From Apoda limacodes (lineage: Eukaryota; Arthropoda; Insecta; Lepidoptera; Limacodidae), in NCBI GenBank assembly GCA_946406115.1, contig OX291562.1, positions 11,004,001 through 11,068,000 on the forward strand: 64,000 nucleotides of DNA, given 5' to 3'. The stretch's first letter is position 1. The number at the start of each line of letters is the position of its first letter. The translations under genes and the position numbers were made by a program. Below are positions 1 through 9,745 of the stretch, in pieces. The notes under the pieces were generated by a model. That model saw only the letters and a program-made list of their open reading frames with translations. It did no database searches and was not told where the DNA came from.

Positions 1-146
1 GGCTTCCTTTTTAAATTTCATCGGGGGTGTTCAGCACCCCTGAGCTTCTGCCCGGGTCATGGTGGGTGGTAATTTCCCCTCCCCCGATACCCGCACCTCA
101 ACACCCCAAAAGAGTGAAAGAGAAGACACCCACGAGGCCATCACCT
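1..146 (+). mobile_element. 3' end of a Jockey-type LINE, cut by the window edge
   Basis: This stretch matches, in the opposite orientation, the 3' terminal region of the Jockey-clade element whose minus-strand copy ends near 50545. The shared blocks run from GGCTTCCTTTTTAAATTTCA through the CCCGGGTCATGGTGGG box to GACACCCACGAG. It is therefore the 3' end of a plus-strand copy whose body lies upstream of the window. The sequences diverge after about position 146, which I take as the end of the element. This copy separates the UQCRH-like exon from any upstream exon of that gene. Confidence 0.8.
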
Positions 147-640
147 TCGTAAACAGAGAAAGATGCTGAGATATTTGGACGAGTTAAGGAGATAATAGCA
201 TCATCGCTGGGAGAAGTGAAAAAATAAATTTAAAGAAATAAGAATATCATATTTCGAGAACAGCATATTTTGAGAATATCATATTATGAAAATAAGAGAA
301 AAAATGTATTGTATCCTGATTCCTCTTGGAATCTTTTCTTCAAAACTTCTTAAACACGAACGTGACGAAAATAAATCTCCGTCATTGCTATTTAGCAATT
401 TTATTTTTGGAAATATCAGCGTAGATTTATATTACCAATTTCTCATAGGTAGAAAGATTATGATGACTATTGTGACCATCATGACAATTCAGTGGATGAG
501 TATGTCACTTCAACTAATTGCAAGTGTAGATGGCAACTCGTAATAGAGCAAACTATAAGTCTTCAATGGGATTTGACTCCCGTGGTATTAGATTTTCCGT
601 GGGGCACAACTAGTGTCAGTAGTAGTGTAGTTTGACTCCC
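147..640. other. AT-rich stretch without a supported gene
   Basis: No coding signal, splice-site pattern or recognised repeat is visible. An open frame at 286-543 has no recognisable domain and ordinary AT-rich composition, so I do not call it a gene. Confidence 0.5.
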
Positions 641-880
641 TCGCAGCCTAGTTGGTAGTGTGGCCGGCTGCTGTGCAGAGGGTTTGGGTTCGATTCCCGC
701 ACAGGACAAACACTTATGCGATAAATTTTTGTGTTTGTTTTGAGTCTGGGTGTATTTATGTATGTATTTACAAAATAAAAAGGTAATACATATGTATTTA
801 TATCCGTTGTCTATAACACAAGCTTTGCTTACTTTGGGGCCAGGCGGCGTTGTGTGTAATATACAAAAAATATTTATTAT
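641..880 (+). mobile_element. tRNA-derived SINE
   Basis: The head carries a pol III type 2 promoter. An A-box-like TAGTTGGTAGTG lies at 649-660 and a perfect B box GGTTCGATTCC at 687-697, spaced as in a tRNA. A tRNA-unrelated body follows, then an AT-rich tail. No clover-leaf can be completed after the B box, so this is a SINE rather than a tRNA gene. Similar heads are common in Lepidoptera. The 3' boundary near 880 is approximate and no clear target-site duplication was found. Confidence 0.8.
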
Positions 881-945
881 TTTTTAATTAGTGGTATAAT
901 ACAAATAGATTTAGGTTACAATAGATTTTTATTTCTTTTGTCTAG

Positions 946-1106
946 ATGATGACCACGTCAAGAAATTCCTGGAGGAGCTGCAGGCGTGTGATGAGAGAGT
1001 TAAGTCCAAATCCTACACCGCAGAGACTTGTCATCAAGAAGCCACGGACTTGATGCAGGCCATCGACCACTGTGTAGGGGATAAAGCATTCGTAAAATTT
1101 GCCTAG
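946..1106 (+). CDS. UQCRH: terminal exon of a cytochrome b-c1 complex hinge subunit (UQCRH-like)
   Basis: A polypyrimidine tract and acceptor (CTTTTGTCTAG) precede an open frame of 53 codons ending in TAG at 1104-1106. The exon starts with two bases of a split codon, so the preceding intron is phase 1. The peptide contains CDERVKSKSYTAETC followed by 13 residues and DHCV. This is the C-x13-C-x13-C spacing of the UQCRH hinge protein, whose disulphide-linked hairpin helps cytochrome c1 bind cytochrome c in mitochondrial complex III. The exon is richer in GC than its flanks. Departures from the usual family are a C-terminus KAFVKFA where most members end in a KLF..LK-type motif, and no cysteine at the usual position before CDERV. 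The upstream exons are not seen and must lie beyond the left edge. A diverged paralogue or old pseudogene cannot be excluded. Confidence 0.7.
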
Positions 1107-1161
1107 TCCGTTGTTTTTTAACCACTTAATTAACGTACCCCACAAATATAAGTAAAATGAA

Positions 1162-1167
1162 AATAAA
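1162..1167 (+). terminator. polyadenylation signal of the UQCRH-like gene
   Basis: AATAAA lies 56 bases after the stop codon of the UQCRH-like exon, a usual distance for a short 3' UTR. Confidence 0.5.
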
Positions 1168-1169
1168 TT

Positions 1170-1764
1170 ACAATATGCAGGGAATCGTTATTTTTCATCA
1201 AACTTACCGGTAAACAGTGTCATTACGTGTAGGCAAACCCAATAAACAAAACCGCATTATTAGTTGTCACATAGGGTCTATATGGGTAACTTTAGCATTT
1301 AAATAGACTTATTAGAGTACACTTGAACTACAAAAGCTGACAATTACGCTTTTGCCTGTATATTGACTCTATTAAGCACCCCGGAGACAACATTGTAATG
1401 TTGCGAGCGTTAATATAGGTGTAAATGTCGGTGTTGTTCAGCATTTAGCAATTAATAGTACTGTCCGCTACAATACAGCATTTTTGGGGAACTAAAAGTA
1501 GCTGTATTGTAAATTGAATTCACAAATATACCCTTTAAAAAACTCTTAGCCTTGCAAACTACAATATTGCAATGATTTATTCTGCGACTTCAATTAGGGT
1601 CGATACATGTCACGACAGGATTACTAAAGCAGAACAGAAGTGCATTGATCGGCTTTTTTACTCTAAAAGTTGTAGAATGAGGAAATTGTTCAAGCATTAA
1701 TTTGAATACATTAAAGTGGATTGACCACTCCGTGAATTTGATATATCTTAATATATATAGATAT
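1170..1764. other. non-coding stretch, no gene seen
   Basis: AT-rich DNA with no supported open frame. A 28-base block at 1210-1237 recurs with one mismatch at 48308-48335, the only hint of repeat content. Confidence 0.45.
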
Positions 1765-1985
1765 CGTGTCACAATGTTTGTCCTCAATGGACTCCTAAAC
1801 TACTGAACCGATTTTGATCAAACTTCGTAAATATCTGTTATTTGATCCAACTTAAAAGATAGGATAGTTTTTATCTCGATATGTCAAGTGCGAGCCGGAC
1901 TCGGGCACTATAGGTAAAAACCAACTTTCGCCGGGTACAGAGGGACGGCAGCGGAACAACGTTCGCCGGGACAGCTAGTATATAT
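1765..1985 (+). repeat. SINE-like short interspersed repeat ending in a (TA)n tract
   Basis: The sequence contains the phrase CTACTGAACCGATTTTGATC, which recurs in variant form through lepidopteran short repeats. It ends with GGGACAGCTAGT next to a (TA)n microsatellite at 1978-2003. It has no coding capacity. Confidence 0.55.
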
Positions 1986-2009
1986 ATATATATATATATA
2001 TATCCAAAA

Positions 2010-2345
2010 ACCTAATATTATAAAGTTTGTAGATTTGTTAATGCTGTTGTTTGTTAGTTTAACACGCCGCAGCAGAGCATCCACTTGAGCTGAAAATTAG
2101 CACAGATATAGTTGAAGAGCCAAAGTAGGACCTACTTTTTATCCTAAAAAATTCAAAAGTATAACCATAACCGAATTCCACTTGAACTCACTATAGCTAC
2201 ATCTATAGCTTTCTAAAGAATACTTCTTTAGTATAATCACAGTATTTATAGTCACACGAAGAAATTAATTAAGGAATTGCCGTAGGAATACCACGCCGAT
2301 AACCAAATTTAGGCCGGGCGTAGCCGCTGGCAAAAGCTAGTGAAT
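2010..2345 (+). repeat. short interspersed repeat, family with GGCAAAAGCTAGT end
   Basis: The repeat starts at TAATATTATAAAGTTTG and ends with GTAGCCGCTGGCAAAAGCTAGT-type sequence, with CCACGCCGATAACC just inside that end. Other copies in the window are at 5465-6145 (interrupted), 12772-13108, 15975-16262, 45905-46097 and 62700-62998. It is a non-autonomous short repeat; I cannot tell from sequence alone whether it is pol III- or Helitron-derived. Confidence 0.65.
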
Positions 2346-2524
2346 AGTAACTCAACTTTGGCATTTTGACCATAGCAGTGCTTCCACTTGTTATTCTTTG
2401 AGAAAATAATGTGAATGTAGTAAAATTCGATAAAGTTGCGGAATTAAGACTAGAATATAAAATAGTAAAAAATAGCTGTAAAAAATTACACGTGTGTTAA
2501 GTACATGAGCACCGCCATTTTTGA

Positions 2525-2765
2525 TTTTTAATAAGCAAGCAACTTCGAAATAGGAAGAGGTGCCCTCAATTCGTCGGAATCTTATTTTTATGTATGTTCC
2601 CCGATTACTCGAAGACGCCTGGTCCGATTCGGAGAAATCTTTTTTTTGTGTGAAAGGTGGTCCCATGGTCATCAGGTCAGGATACAATTAAGGATTCAAA
2701 GAAATTGATAAAACTCTTCAGATTTTTATTGGCACACTTGAAGCGATTTGGATTTTTTTTAGTGT
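2525..2765 (+). repeat. dispersed repeat, copy of the 62.2 kb family
   Basis: It shares GGTCCCATGGTCAT, an AATC-rich stretch and CACTTGAAGCGATTTGG with the copy at 62230-62530, in the same orientation. Non-coding. The open frame antisense to it (2391-2687) is a by-product. Confidence 0.6.
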
Positions 2766-2879
2766 ACGAGAAAATAAGGCAATAGCTCACTTAAAAGAAT
2801 AAAATAAAAACTTTTTAACAAAACCAGATATTTTGTAAGAAGGTGATTGTTTCTGTAAAAAGTTTTCTATACTAATGAG

Positions 2880-3130
2880 CTTACTTTAACTCAAAAATTT
2901 GATAGTTTTTTTTTTTTGTTTGAACGCGCCAATCTTCTTAACTACCAGTCGGATTTGAAAAAATCTTTTTGCATTTGATAGCCAAATTCTTAAAATTCTC
3001 ATGAAGCAGAAAGTGAAAAGCGAGAAAGTCCGAAAGAACCCTAAGCGAAAACACAGTAATAGTGCGGGCAAGCGAGCGACACGTGCGCTGTCGTAGGTAA
3101 GGGTTAACGGATAGTGCAGATCAACCATTG
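2880..3130. repeat. short repeat fragment, GTTTGAACGCGCC family
   Basis: The T-rich lead followed by TTTGTTTGAACGCGCCAAT and GGATTTGAAAAAATCTTTTT is shared with 33620-33800. It resembles a common lepidopteran non-autonomous repeat. No coding content. Confidence 0.5.
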
Positions 3131-4777
3131 AGCACAGATTATGTAATACTATACCTACTAGCTTTAAGTATTCAATCCTATGGCCTAAGAGAACAACCTC
3201 TACCAGATCATTTATTGTAAACAGCCGCCCTACTGGTAGTGCTGTTCACAAATTGTGACACTACCAGGGCACCGTTCGAATGTTTAATAGTACCTACAAT
3301 TGTTAGCGCAAAATTACGAAAAAAAAAAAAAAAAAAAAAACTGAGTAACTCGCGCTCGGCCAAGTGCGAGTAGGAGTTTCGTACCATCAATAAGCAGGGC
3401 AGGTCACCCAGTTCGTTTATGAAGTTCTACAATTATGATTGTTTTCAGATTTGTAGAATTGGGGGACAAGAAAAAAACAACTTTGGAAGCTAATGGGTAC
3501 TTTGCGCTTTTTAATTTACGCTTGAAAGAAACAACCTTTGATAAATATTTAATGACCTGTCGAAAGCAAAAAAAAAAAAAAAAAAGTTTTAACAAAAAAA
3601 TTAAACAACCTTCAAAAAACGACTAAAAAGTGAAAAATAAGCGCTCAAGCTTACATTACAGGACATTGATCTACGTGGCTTTTTCACGTTGCTATCGGAT
3701 GCTAATATACAATTTGAACTTATTTTTATGTTTGTGTGTTTGTGTTTCGTGTTGTGAAAAAACCGCGTAGTTCAATGCTTATACAGCTTTAAGGCCTTCT
3801 TTGTTACTTTTTAATCGTTTTTAGGGTTCCGTATTTTAATAAGAAAAACGGAACGCTTATAGGATCAGTTTGTTGTCAGTCTGTCTGTCTGTCAATACTC
3901 TTTTTCTCAGGAACGCGTGAAGGTATTAAGTTGAAAATAAAATCAATCTTCTGAGTCAATGCAATAAAGAATATGCCCAAAAAACATCAGTCATTTTTGT
4001 CGCATATTGTGACACAAACAAATCAAAACCTATGGGATGCTTCCCATAGACCCAGAATCATGAAATTTGGCAAGAAGCAGTTACATCACAAATATAGCAA
4101 AAAATCCAAAAATGATATTTGAGGCATAAACCTGTGAGACTTGAACTAAGATGGAAGAACTATCTACATATATTAAGTTTATACGGAATTCTCAGTACGC
4201 GAGCCAGCGGCTAGCTCATTTAGCGGTTTTTTGAAGGTGGTTTAATTTTTTTGTTAAAATTTAATTTATTTTTTTCATTTAAGTCATGAAAAAAATCTTA
4301 AAACAAACGAAGGGAACTAAACTATAAAGGGTTCCGTTTTCTGGTGTTTTATAACGGGACCCTAAAATTGTCAAACGGGAGAATGGACATATATGAAGAA
4401 ACTACAAGGGTTTGGTTTTTACCTGTGGTTGCAGAACCCTGAAAACCAACAATTGCATGAGAAAATTAACCCTAACAATGTCGAATTAATACTATAATTG
4501 GCTCATGCGGTTTTCCTAGTCCGAACCTTTCCAAATATGGAATTAAGACCATTCGGGAAGTAGCCCAGGATTTTATATACTTACGAAAAATCGTCAAAAT
4601 CGGTTCACAAACAGCGAAGTTACGCGGTAACATACATTTATTAAATGTGACGAAATGTAAACCTCCTCCATTTTTAAAGTCGGTTAAAAATGTGACAGAA
4701 ATACGGTGGCAGATGGCAGAATTATAAGGCTGTGCTGTGATATACAGACAAACAATTAGACATGACGAAACTATAAA
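3131..4777. other. gene-free repeat mosaic
   Basis: This holds a repeat at 3205-3305 with a diverged copy at 24170-24255, two long A tracts (around 3320 and 3570), and fragments of the GGGTTCCGTA repeat (about 3822-3905 and 4318-4370). A GGAGG/CTTCAAAA-type repeat lies at about 4560-4690. Within the first repeat, CCCTACTGGTAGTG and CACTACCAGGG form an imperfect inverted pair. No open frame here has coding character. Confidence 0.5.
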
Positions 4778-4880
4778 GTTGGCAAACAAGCTTGCGATCC
4801 GCATGATGGTAAGTGGCCACCGCAGCCTATAGCTTTTAACACCTGGGGCATCACTCGCGTACTGCCGAGCCTTCAAAATG
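4778..4880 (-). mobile_element. CR1-like LINE 3' end fragment
   Basis: Read on the minus strand it gives the terminal sequence of the CR1-like LINE also seen at 38039-38180: the RASDAPGV-type C-terminus, then CCATCATGCGGATCGC and GCTTGTTTGCCAAC. It is severely 5'-truncated, as usual for LINE debris. The minus-strand open frame extending to 4472 is an accidental fusion of this piece with another repeat. Confidence 0.75.
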
Positions 4881-5010
4881 TACTTAAGGCCATTTTTGCT
4901 ATTTGGCTAGGGTACCTTGAGATTTTTGCCGTAATCAAAGGGTGCTAACGGAGCTAAGCCTACGCTGTCTGTCTGTCCGACTCTTACTAGGCTACCGAAG
5001 TAAAAGAAGC

Positions 5011-5464
5011 CAAGACATTTCGAATACTCGTGTTATTATGGCGGATTTCCTATAAAATTTAAAAAAAAACAAAAGAGTAATAATTTAAGGAAGGGGGGTC
5101 TTCAGATACTATAGAAACATGTTTTTGCTCTAAACGGTACCTAATAATATCGGGCTTCGAATTAAAAACGATTATACATATTAAATAGTAAAACAAAAAA
5201 CAACCTGGCCGGTTTTATCGATGTCTCTCACTCGGCTTTTAAATTTGTCTGACATAAGCACATTAGTGTAGTTGTAGGTCAAGTTCAACGTCATACCTTT
5301 AGCAGACTTATGGTTAACGAAAATTGTTCTTTATTGTTTAGTAATTAAAGTACATAAAAGTTTAAGTCAAGGTTACTTAATTCAATGTTAATCGTGAGTT
5401 CCGTAAAACATGTCAGTAACTGATTCAACTGCTAACTACATAGTGATTTTTAGTTACTTATAGA
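5011..5464. other. non-coding stretch, nothing recognised
   Basis: AT-rich sequence without a supported open frame or clear repeat boundary. Confidence 0.4.
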
Positions 5465-5587
5465 TTTTGCCCGCGGCTCCACTCGCGCTTAAGACGGTTA
5501 TCGGCGTGGCATTCCTACGCCTACGGCATAACCTTAAAATTTGATATAGGATAAAGGAAGTACAGCTCGTCCACAAGAAATTGGGAT

Positions 5588-5710
5588 AGGTACTTATTTA
5601 TTTATTTATTTATTTATCGATTCTTTTTGCACAAACAAAAGTGCACAATGGCTAGCTTAATGCCATACGGCAGTCTCTACGAGCTAACCACAAGCTTAAT
5701 ATATAATTTT
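5588..5710 (-). mobile_element. LINE 3' UTR fragment with (ATAA)n tail
   Basis: On the minus strand the sequence reads through CCGTATGGCATTAAGCTAGC and a TTTTGTTTGTGCAAAAAG box into a tandem (ATAA) tail at 5590-5616. This order is typical of 3' ends of insect non-LTR retrotransposons that end in short tandem repeats. It is only the 3' end and has no coding part. Confidence 0.55.
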
Positions 5711-5835
5711 AACTGGTGATGCAATAAAACTAGGCTTAACTAACTAGCAGATCAGTAAAAAAAAACAACAAAAAAGAACATATAGTTAAAATTAAACCTA
5801 TGCTAATACTAATACTATGATGTTTGTGCTGATAA

Positions 5836-5972
5836 TTTGGGATATTTATATAAATACATACATAGACATACATATGCATAAACACATACATATACATAAA
5901 CATATACATAGACATATACATAGACATACATATACACAAACACATATAATCATATATAGATATACTTACATG
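5836..5972. repeat. (TACATA)n-like microsatellite
   Basis: Imperfect iterations of TACATA, GACATA and AACATA. The His/Tyr/Met-rich open frames on both strands here are simple-repeat artefacts. Confidence 0.8.
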
Positions 5973-6149
5973 TATATTACTTACCTATACCTACTACTTA
6001 TTTTCAGTGATAAAAAATCGTTGTCCTAATGCGTCTCTTTAACTATCTCTGTGCCAAATTTCAGCGCAATTGGATACTTCGTTGTGAAGTGAAGGAAGAA
6101 ATAAATCAACAAACTTACTTTCGCGTTTATACTACAGTATGGATTGTCA

Positions 6150-6892
6150 GCTAGCCTTGGCCTGCGGCTGCGCTCATTACTTGTACGCCAATTTTGACTA
6201 TATTTAATGAGCAGTTAGGGAGTAGGTCATCATAAAATCAACAAAGCGTAGGTACCTAAACTATAGTGGCCGCCTCGCAGAAATGCTACACAAATATATT
6301 TTAAAATAATACAAAACGTTCATATTAACACGGGTGTCTTGCTCGTGTTCCACCGAAACATTACACAAAAACATCTACACAAAACATTTGTTTATGCATA
6401 TGTTGTCTCCTGCTTTGGTTTGGTTTTTTTATGTTTTTAAAAACATTTGCTGTCCAAATTACTTCAAACGTAGAAGATGTATATTCAGTTTTAGGTATTT
6501 CTAATATTTGTAGATTTAGTAGATTCGGTATCAGCAAGAAGACACAGATGTCGAGTCAGAGCGAATTTCGTGTCTCGAAACTTTGATATTTATAATATTT
6601 AGATATTGTTGTTTATTTTTTTTAAATTGTCCACTTTGAATCAGAAGCTCTGAAAGGCTGTTTAAAAATTTAGTTCCAATAGCCTAGCATAAACACGTTA
6701 TGAAGCAGAGGGCTAAATGTTTAGACGTTCTCTGTCGAGTGCGGAAAGCATAAACATTATTTCCATCAACAAAAACAAGACGGCGGTGGACGGTGGCGGA
6801 ACACAATCATTAACTTCGTTCGTATATATGATCTGTGGTAATCCAATGTCTTCTCTAAAACTGCAAATACGTCTTCTACGTTTCAAGCCATT
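6150..6892. other. non-coding stretch, nothing recognised
   Basis: No supported coding signal. A block with TTTTTAAAAACATTTGC-type sequence near 6435 is partly mirrored at about 7088 as TTTTTAAAAACATC. Confidence 0.4.
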
Positions 6893-7073
6893 TTGAGCGC
6901 GTTCGTTTTGGGATAAAAAGTTCCCACGTTACGAACGCATTTCGCGCACGCGACAGTTTGTTACAGATGATACTAAAATTTTTATATTTTTTACATTAAT
7001 GTAATGCAAAACGAATGACAGGTGACAAACTAAACGAAAATAATGATTCTGCATCCCAAAACGACCGCGCCCT
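6893..7073. mobile_element. small TIR element (MITE), about 180 bp
   Basis: The left end GAGCGCGTTCGTTTTGGGAT (6895-6914) and the reverse complement of the right end, GGGCGCGGTCGTTTTGGGAT (7053-7072), match at 18 of 20 positions. The interior is AT-rich and non-coding. No convincing target-site duplication is visible, so the superfamily is undetermined. Confidence 0.6.
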
Positions 7074-7359
7074 TTGACAGTAGGTAAATGTTTTTAAAAA
7101 CATCAAACAAAACGTTAGACCCCGGACTGGGAAAATGTCACGAAATATTTTTTTTAAGAACCAGTGAAAATTGCGAGAAAAATGAGTTCAATTGTAAAAC
7201 ATGTTTCTTAATTAACATACCTACGACTGAATCGTCTACACACTAATAATATTTATTGTATGTACTTGTATTTATGCCACAAAGTAGCAAATAATGTTTA
7301 TTTTTAAACGCAATCAAGCAAAGATTAACGTATTAACACTAAAAATACGCATATTGAAA

Positions 7360-7470
7360 AATCTCACGTGAGATTAGGGGAGGGGAAGTGGGTCGAGCCA
7401 AATCTCACGACATCTCACATACGGAGTAGGGGATCGAAACATCGCCAAAATACCCTCACGTAATTAATGG
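7360..7470. repeat. CTCACGACATCTCAC repeat
   Basis: The core is GGGGAGGGGAAGTGGGTCG followed by AATCTCACGACATCTCAC and ATCGCCAAAATACC. Diverged copies lie at 13190-13260 and 14095-14195. Non-coding. Confidence 0.55.
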
Positions 7471-8038
7471 TCATATAGGTTATACACAGGTACCAATGTA
7501 CTCATATTTCGTTCACATCAGGTAAAGAACGGCTTATGTTTAACTTATCACCAGATATCGTAAAATGTAACGACAAAAAAAAACCTTTTGACTGCCAGGT
7601 ATAGTAAATGATCACCAAAAATTAAACACCATTTTAATGTAAAATTATACATTTTTTTTACAACTACCTACTCTTTTAAAGCAAAGATTATCATTGTTAA
7701 CCTAAAAATAGTAAATGACCACCAAAATGTTTACTATATTTTAATTTAAATCTCGCTATCCTGTAGAAGTAAATTACTCTAGATAAATCATTGTTTACCC
7801 AAATATAGTAAATGAAGTCCTTAAGTTAAATTGTAAAATGTTCACTAAATTCTAAAGCTTTAAAGTCTTAATTAATAAACCACTAACAAAAATCATTTTT
7901 TCTCTTGAGCGTTTATTCAACCAATTGCTCAAAAGGTCCAAAAATGAAACTCGTCCAATTCAATAATCCTTTATTAAAATTTTGAAAATTTGTAATAACT
8001 TTTTGTTCTGACCAGATTTTCTTAGCTTTGATAAATTC

Positions 8039-8161
8039 CTATGCGCTTTGCATAATCATATATTTTCTTCCGAAAACCCAATTTTCATATTCCCTTCGAC
8101 GTTTTTTGGTATGATCTGGAATTTTATCAGCCTCCGATTCCGATAAGTTTTCGTAAGCCAT
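8039..8161 (-). pseudogene. short open frame inside the composite element
   Basis: An ATG at 8161 opens 40 codons with a charged, protein-like composition: an N-terminus rich in Glu/Ser, then KKRRREYENW. A TAG at 8039-8041 ends it, and the same frame stays open for at least twenty more codons downstream. That pattern fits the eroded N-terminus of an element-encoded protein. I do not recognise a family. Confidence 0.25.
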
Positions 8162-8208
8162 TGTAAAAATGATACCAACAAGCAGGATAAATAAACATCA
8201 GGAGATCT

Positions 8209-8371
8209 GGGACCTCATTGGGAACAGTCTAGAGCTATTCAAACTTTGGAATTCGAGATAAAAATGTATGCCAGTACATTTACGAGTTTCGAGAAGTAAG
8301 TAAGACTTCAATTCATTTTTGTATCGAATTTCAAACTTCAGAAAGCTCGAGATTGTTCCCGATAAGGCCCC
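8209..8371. mobile_element. fold-back MITE-like insertion
   Basis: A left arm of about 62 bases starting at GGGACCTCATTGGGAACAGT and a right arm ending in AGGCCCC are imperfect reverse complements (roughly three bases in four). A loop of about 40 bases separates them. It is non-coding and sits within the larger composite element. Confidence 0.5.
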
Positions 8372-8575
8372 TGGTCGGGCGGCTGAGGTATCCGGTAGTC
8401 AAGCAGCAAAGGCTTCGAAGACGCGAGATTTAACTTAATTTGGCGTCATTATACTTTATTTGGTAACATGTCTACAATTTATGGCAATTATAGTGGTTTA
8501 TTAGGTAATAATAGCGCATTAATTTGCTCCCTAACATTTGGTGATAATTTACTACATTTGGTCTTTGAATACAAT

Positions 8576-9429
8576 TTAAAGTGCAATCATGACTAAAACA
8601 GCTAGAACTATTGTAAATTTAGACTTTCTTTTTTTGGTACATGTTTCGTTTTTTGGTGTTTAGTATATTTTTTTGGTAACAGAGCTTAGGGTGACGAAGA
8701 ATTTTTTGGTGGTAAATATATTTAATCCCGTAAAGAACGTCAAATATAATAATTTTAACGAGAATTATTAAAACAGTAAAACACCTAATGGCAGCGAACA
8801 CATTTCGCTTAATTCGATCTTGTCGTAAATACGTATCTGTGTTGTACCGATCCCGAGTGAAGGCAACTGAGAGAGATCCCCTAAGATCTATGTAGAAGTG
8901 TGTGAACACACAGGGGCTTGGTGTTGACGCGAAATTGCAACAAATTGTATGAAGATATTTTCCTGGTTCTATACTGTACTTAAAGTCAATGAGTTTCCCT
9001 TTCCTTTGAAACTCCTTGAATTTGCCTGTATGACAACTGCATGCGGAGGGAAGGTTTTAGCGCTTTCAGTATGTAGTTGTTCTTCTACATTATGCGGTGA
9101 CGCCCCCTAGTAACTGTAAGTATAATAGTAACACAGACAGCAACAGTTTTATTTTTTAGCGTTATTAAAAATATTATTTATGTCGCATTATATTTAATGA
9201 AATATTTAAAACGTTATTAATGGCCGCACTATTGACGTCAATCGATCGATTAGCATAATTTCCAGAAGTAACGGTGGATATAATCACTCGTTTAAAATAA
9301 AACTACCTGGTGGCACAGAATTAGTAATAGGTTTTGTTACCCGCGCGATCTTTTTTTTTTTTTCTGTCGTTACAGTTACAGTTTGAAGGTAGTTTTATGC
9401 AAATAAAGTGTGTTATAAATTGTTAGGTA
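8576..9429. other. non-coding stretch, nothing recognised
   Basis: No supported gene. The minus-strand open frame 8619-8909 is AT-rich and has no family signature. Confidence 0.4.
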
Positions 9430-9745
9430 CATAGAAACCAACTTCAAACTCTATTTCAGATCAGATTTTTGGAGATAAGTAATTATTTTTACCTTTTTAG
9501 TGCATATTTTTGAAGCCGTTTGGTTGACGAATTGCTTTTTTCGTACACTAAAAACGTCCATACTAGTAACAAAATGTTCATCAACAGAAAAGGCGTTTAA
9601 TCAGTTCCAAATTAACACCAATTGTTTTTTTTGACCATAACTTTAAGTTTTAAATGCACTACATTAGTATGGGACCACCTCGGAAGTAAACCCTTTTAAA
9701 TAAAAAAGAATTTTGCAAATCCGTCTGTATATGACGGAGATATGC
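9430..9745 (-). repeat. dispersed repeat, copy of the 47.0 kb family
   Basis: The reverse complement shares AGGTGGTCC followed by a conserved start, GACGGA before it, and the AAAAATATGCAC block with 47025-47400. Non-coding and diverged. Confidence 0.5.

Larger units (their letters stand above)
5465..6145 (-). repeat. short interspersed repeat split by a later insertion
   Basis: The left part, 5465-5580, carries the TTTTGCCCGCGGCTCCACTCG end and GTTATCGGCGTGG. The right part, about 6035-6145, carries the opposite end with CTTTCGCGTTTATACTA. In intact copies these halves are contiguous. Here about 450 bases with a LINE tail and a microsatellite separate them, so the insertion is younger than the repeat. 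Confidence 0.55.
7560..8575. mobile_element. composite element with inverted subterminal repeats
   Basis: AGTAAATGATCACCAAAA (7602) recurs as AGTAAATGACCACCAAAA (7710) and more weakly near 7806, at about 105-base steps. Near the right end the reverse complement appears as TTTGGTGATAATTTACTAC (8538-8556). This arrangement suggests a non-autonomous DNA element of about 1 kb. A fold-back insertion (8209-8371) and a short minus-strand frame (8039-8161) lie inside. Exact termini and target duplication are not resolved. Confidence 0.5.

Noticed and set aside
649..720. Possible tRNA gene
   Set aside because: A and B boxes are present, but the sequence after the B box does not pair to close an acceptor stem and runs into a SINE body.
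1210..1237. 28-base block shared with 48308-48335
   Set aside because: It is too short to define an element, and neither flank extends the match. Likely an old repeat scrap.
4472..4876. 134-codon minus-strand frame
   Set aside because: It joins a CR1-like 3' end to an unrelated repeat by chance.
5736..6029. Met/Tyr- and His-rich frames on both strands
   Set aside because: They are produced by the TACATA-like microsatellite.
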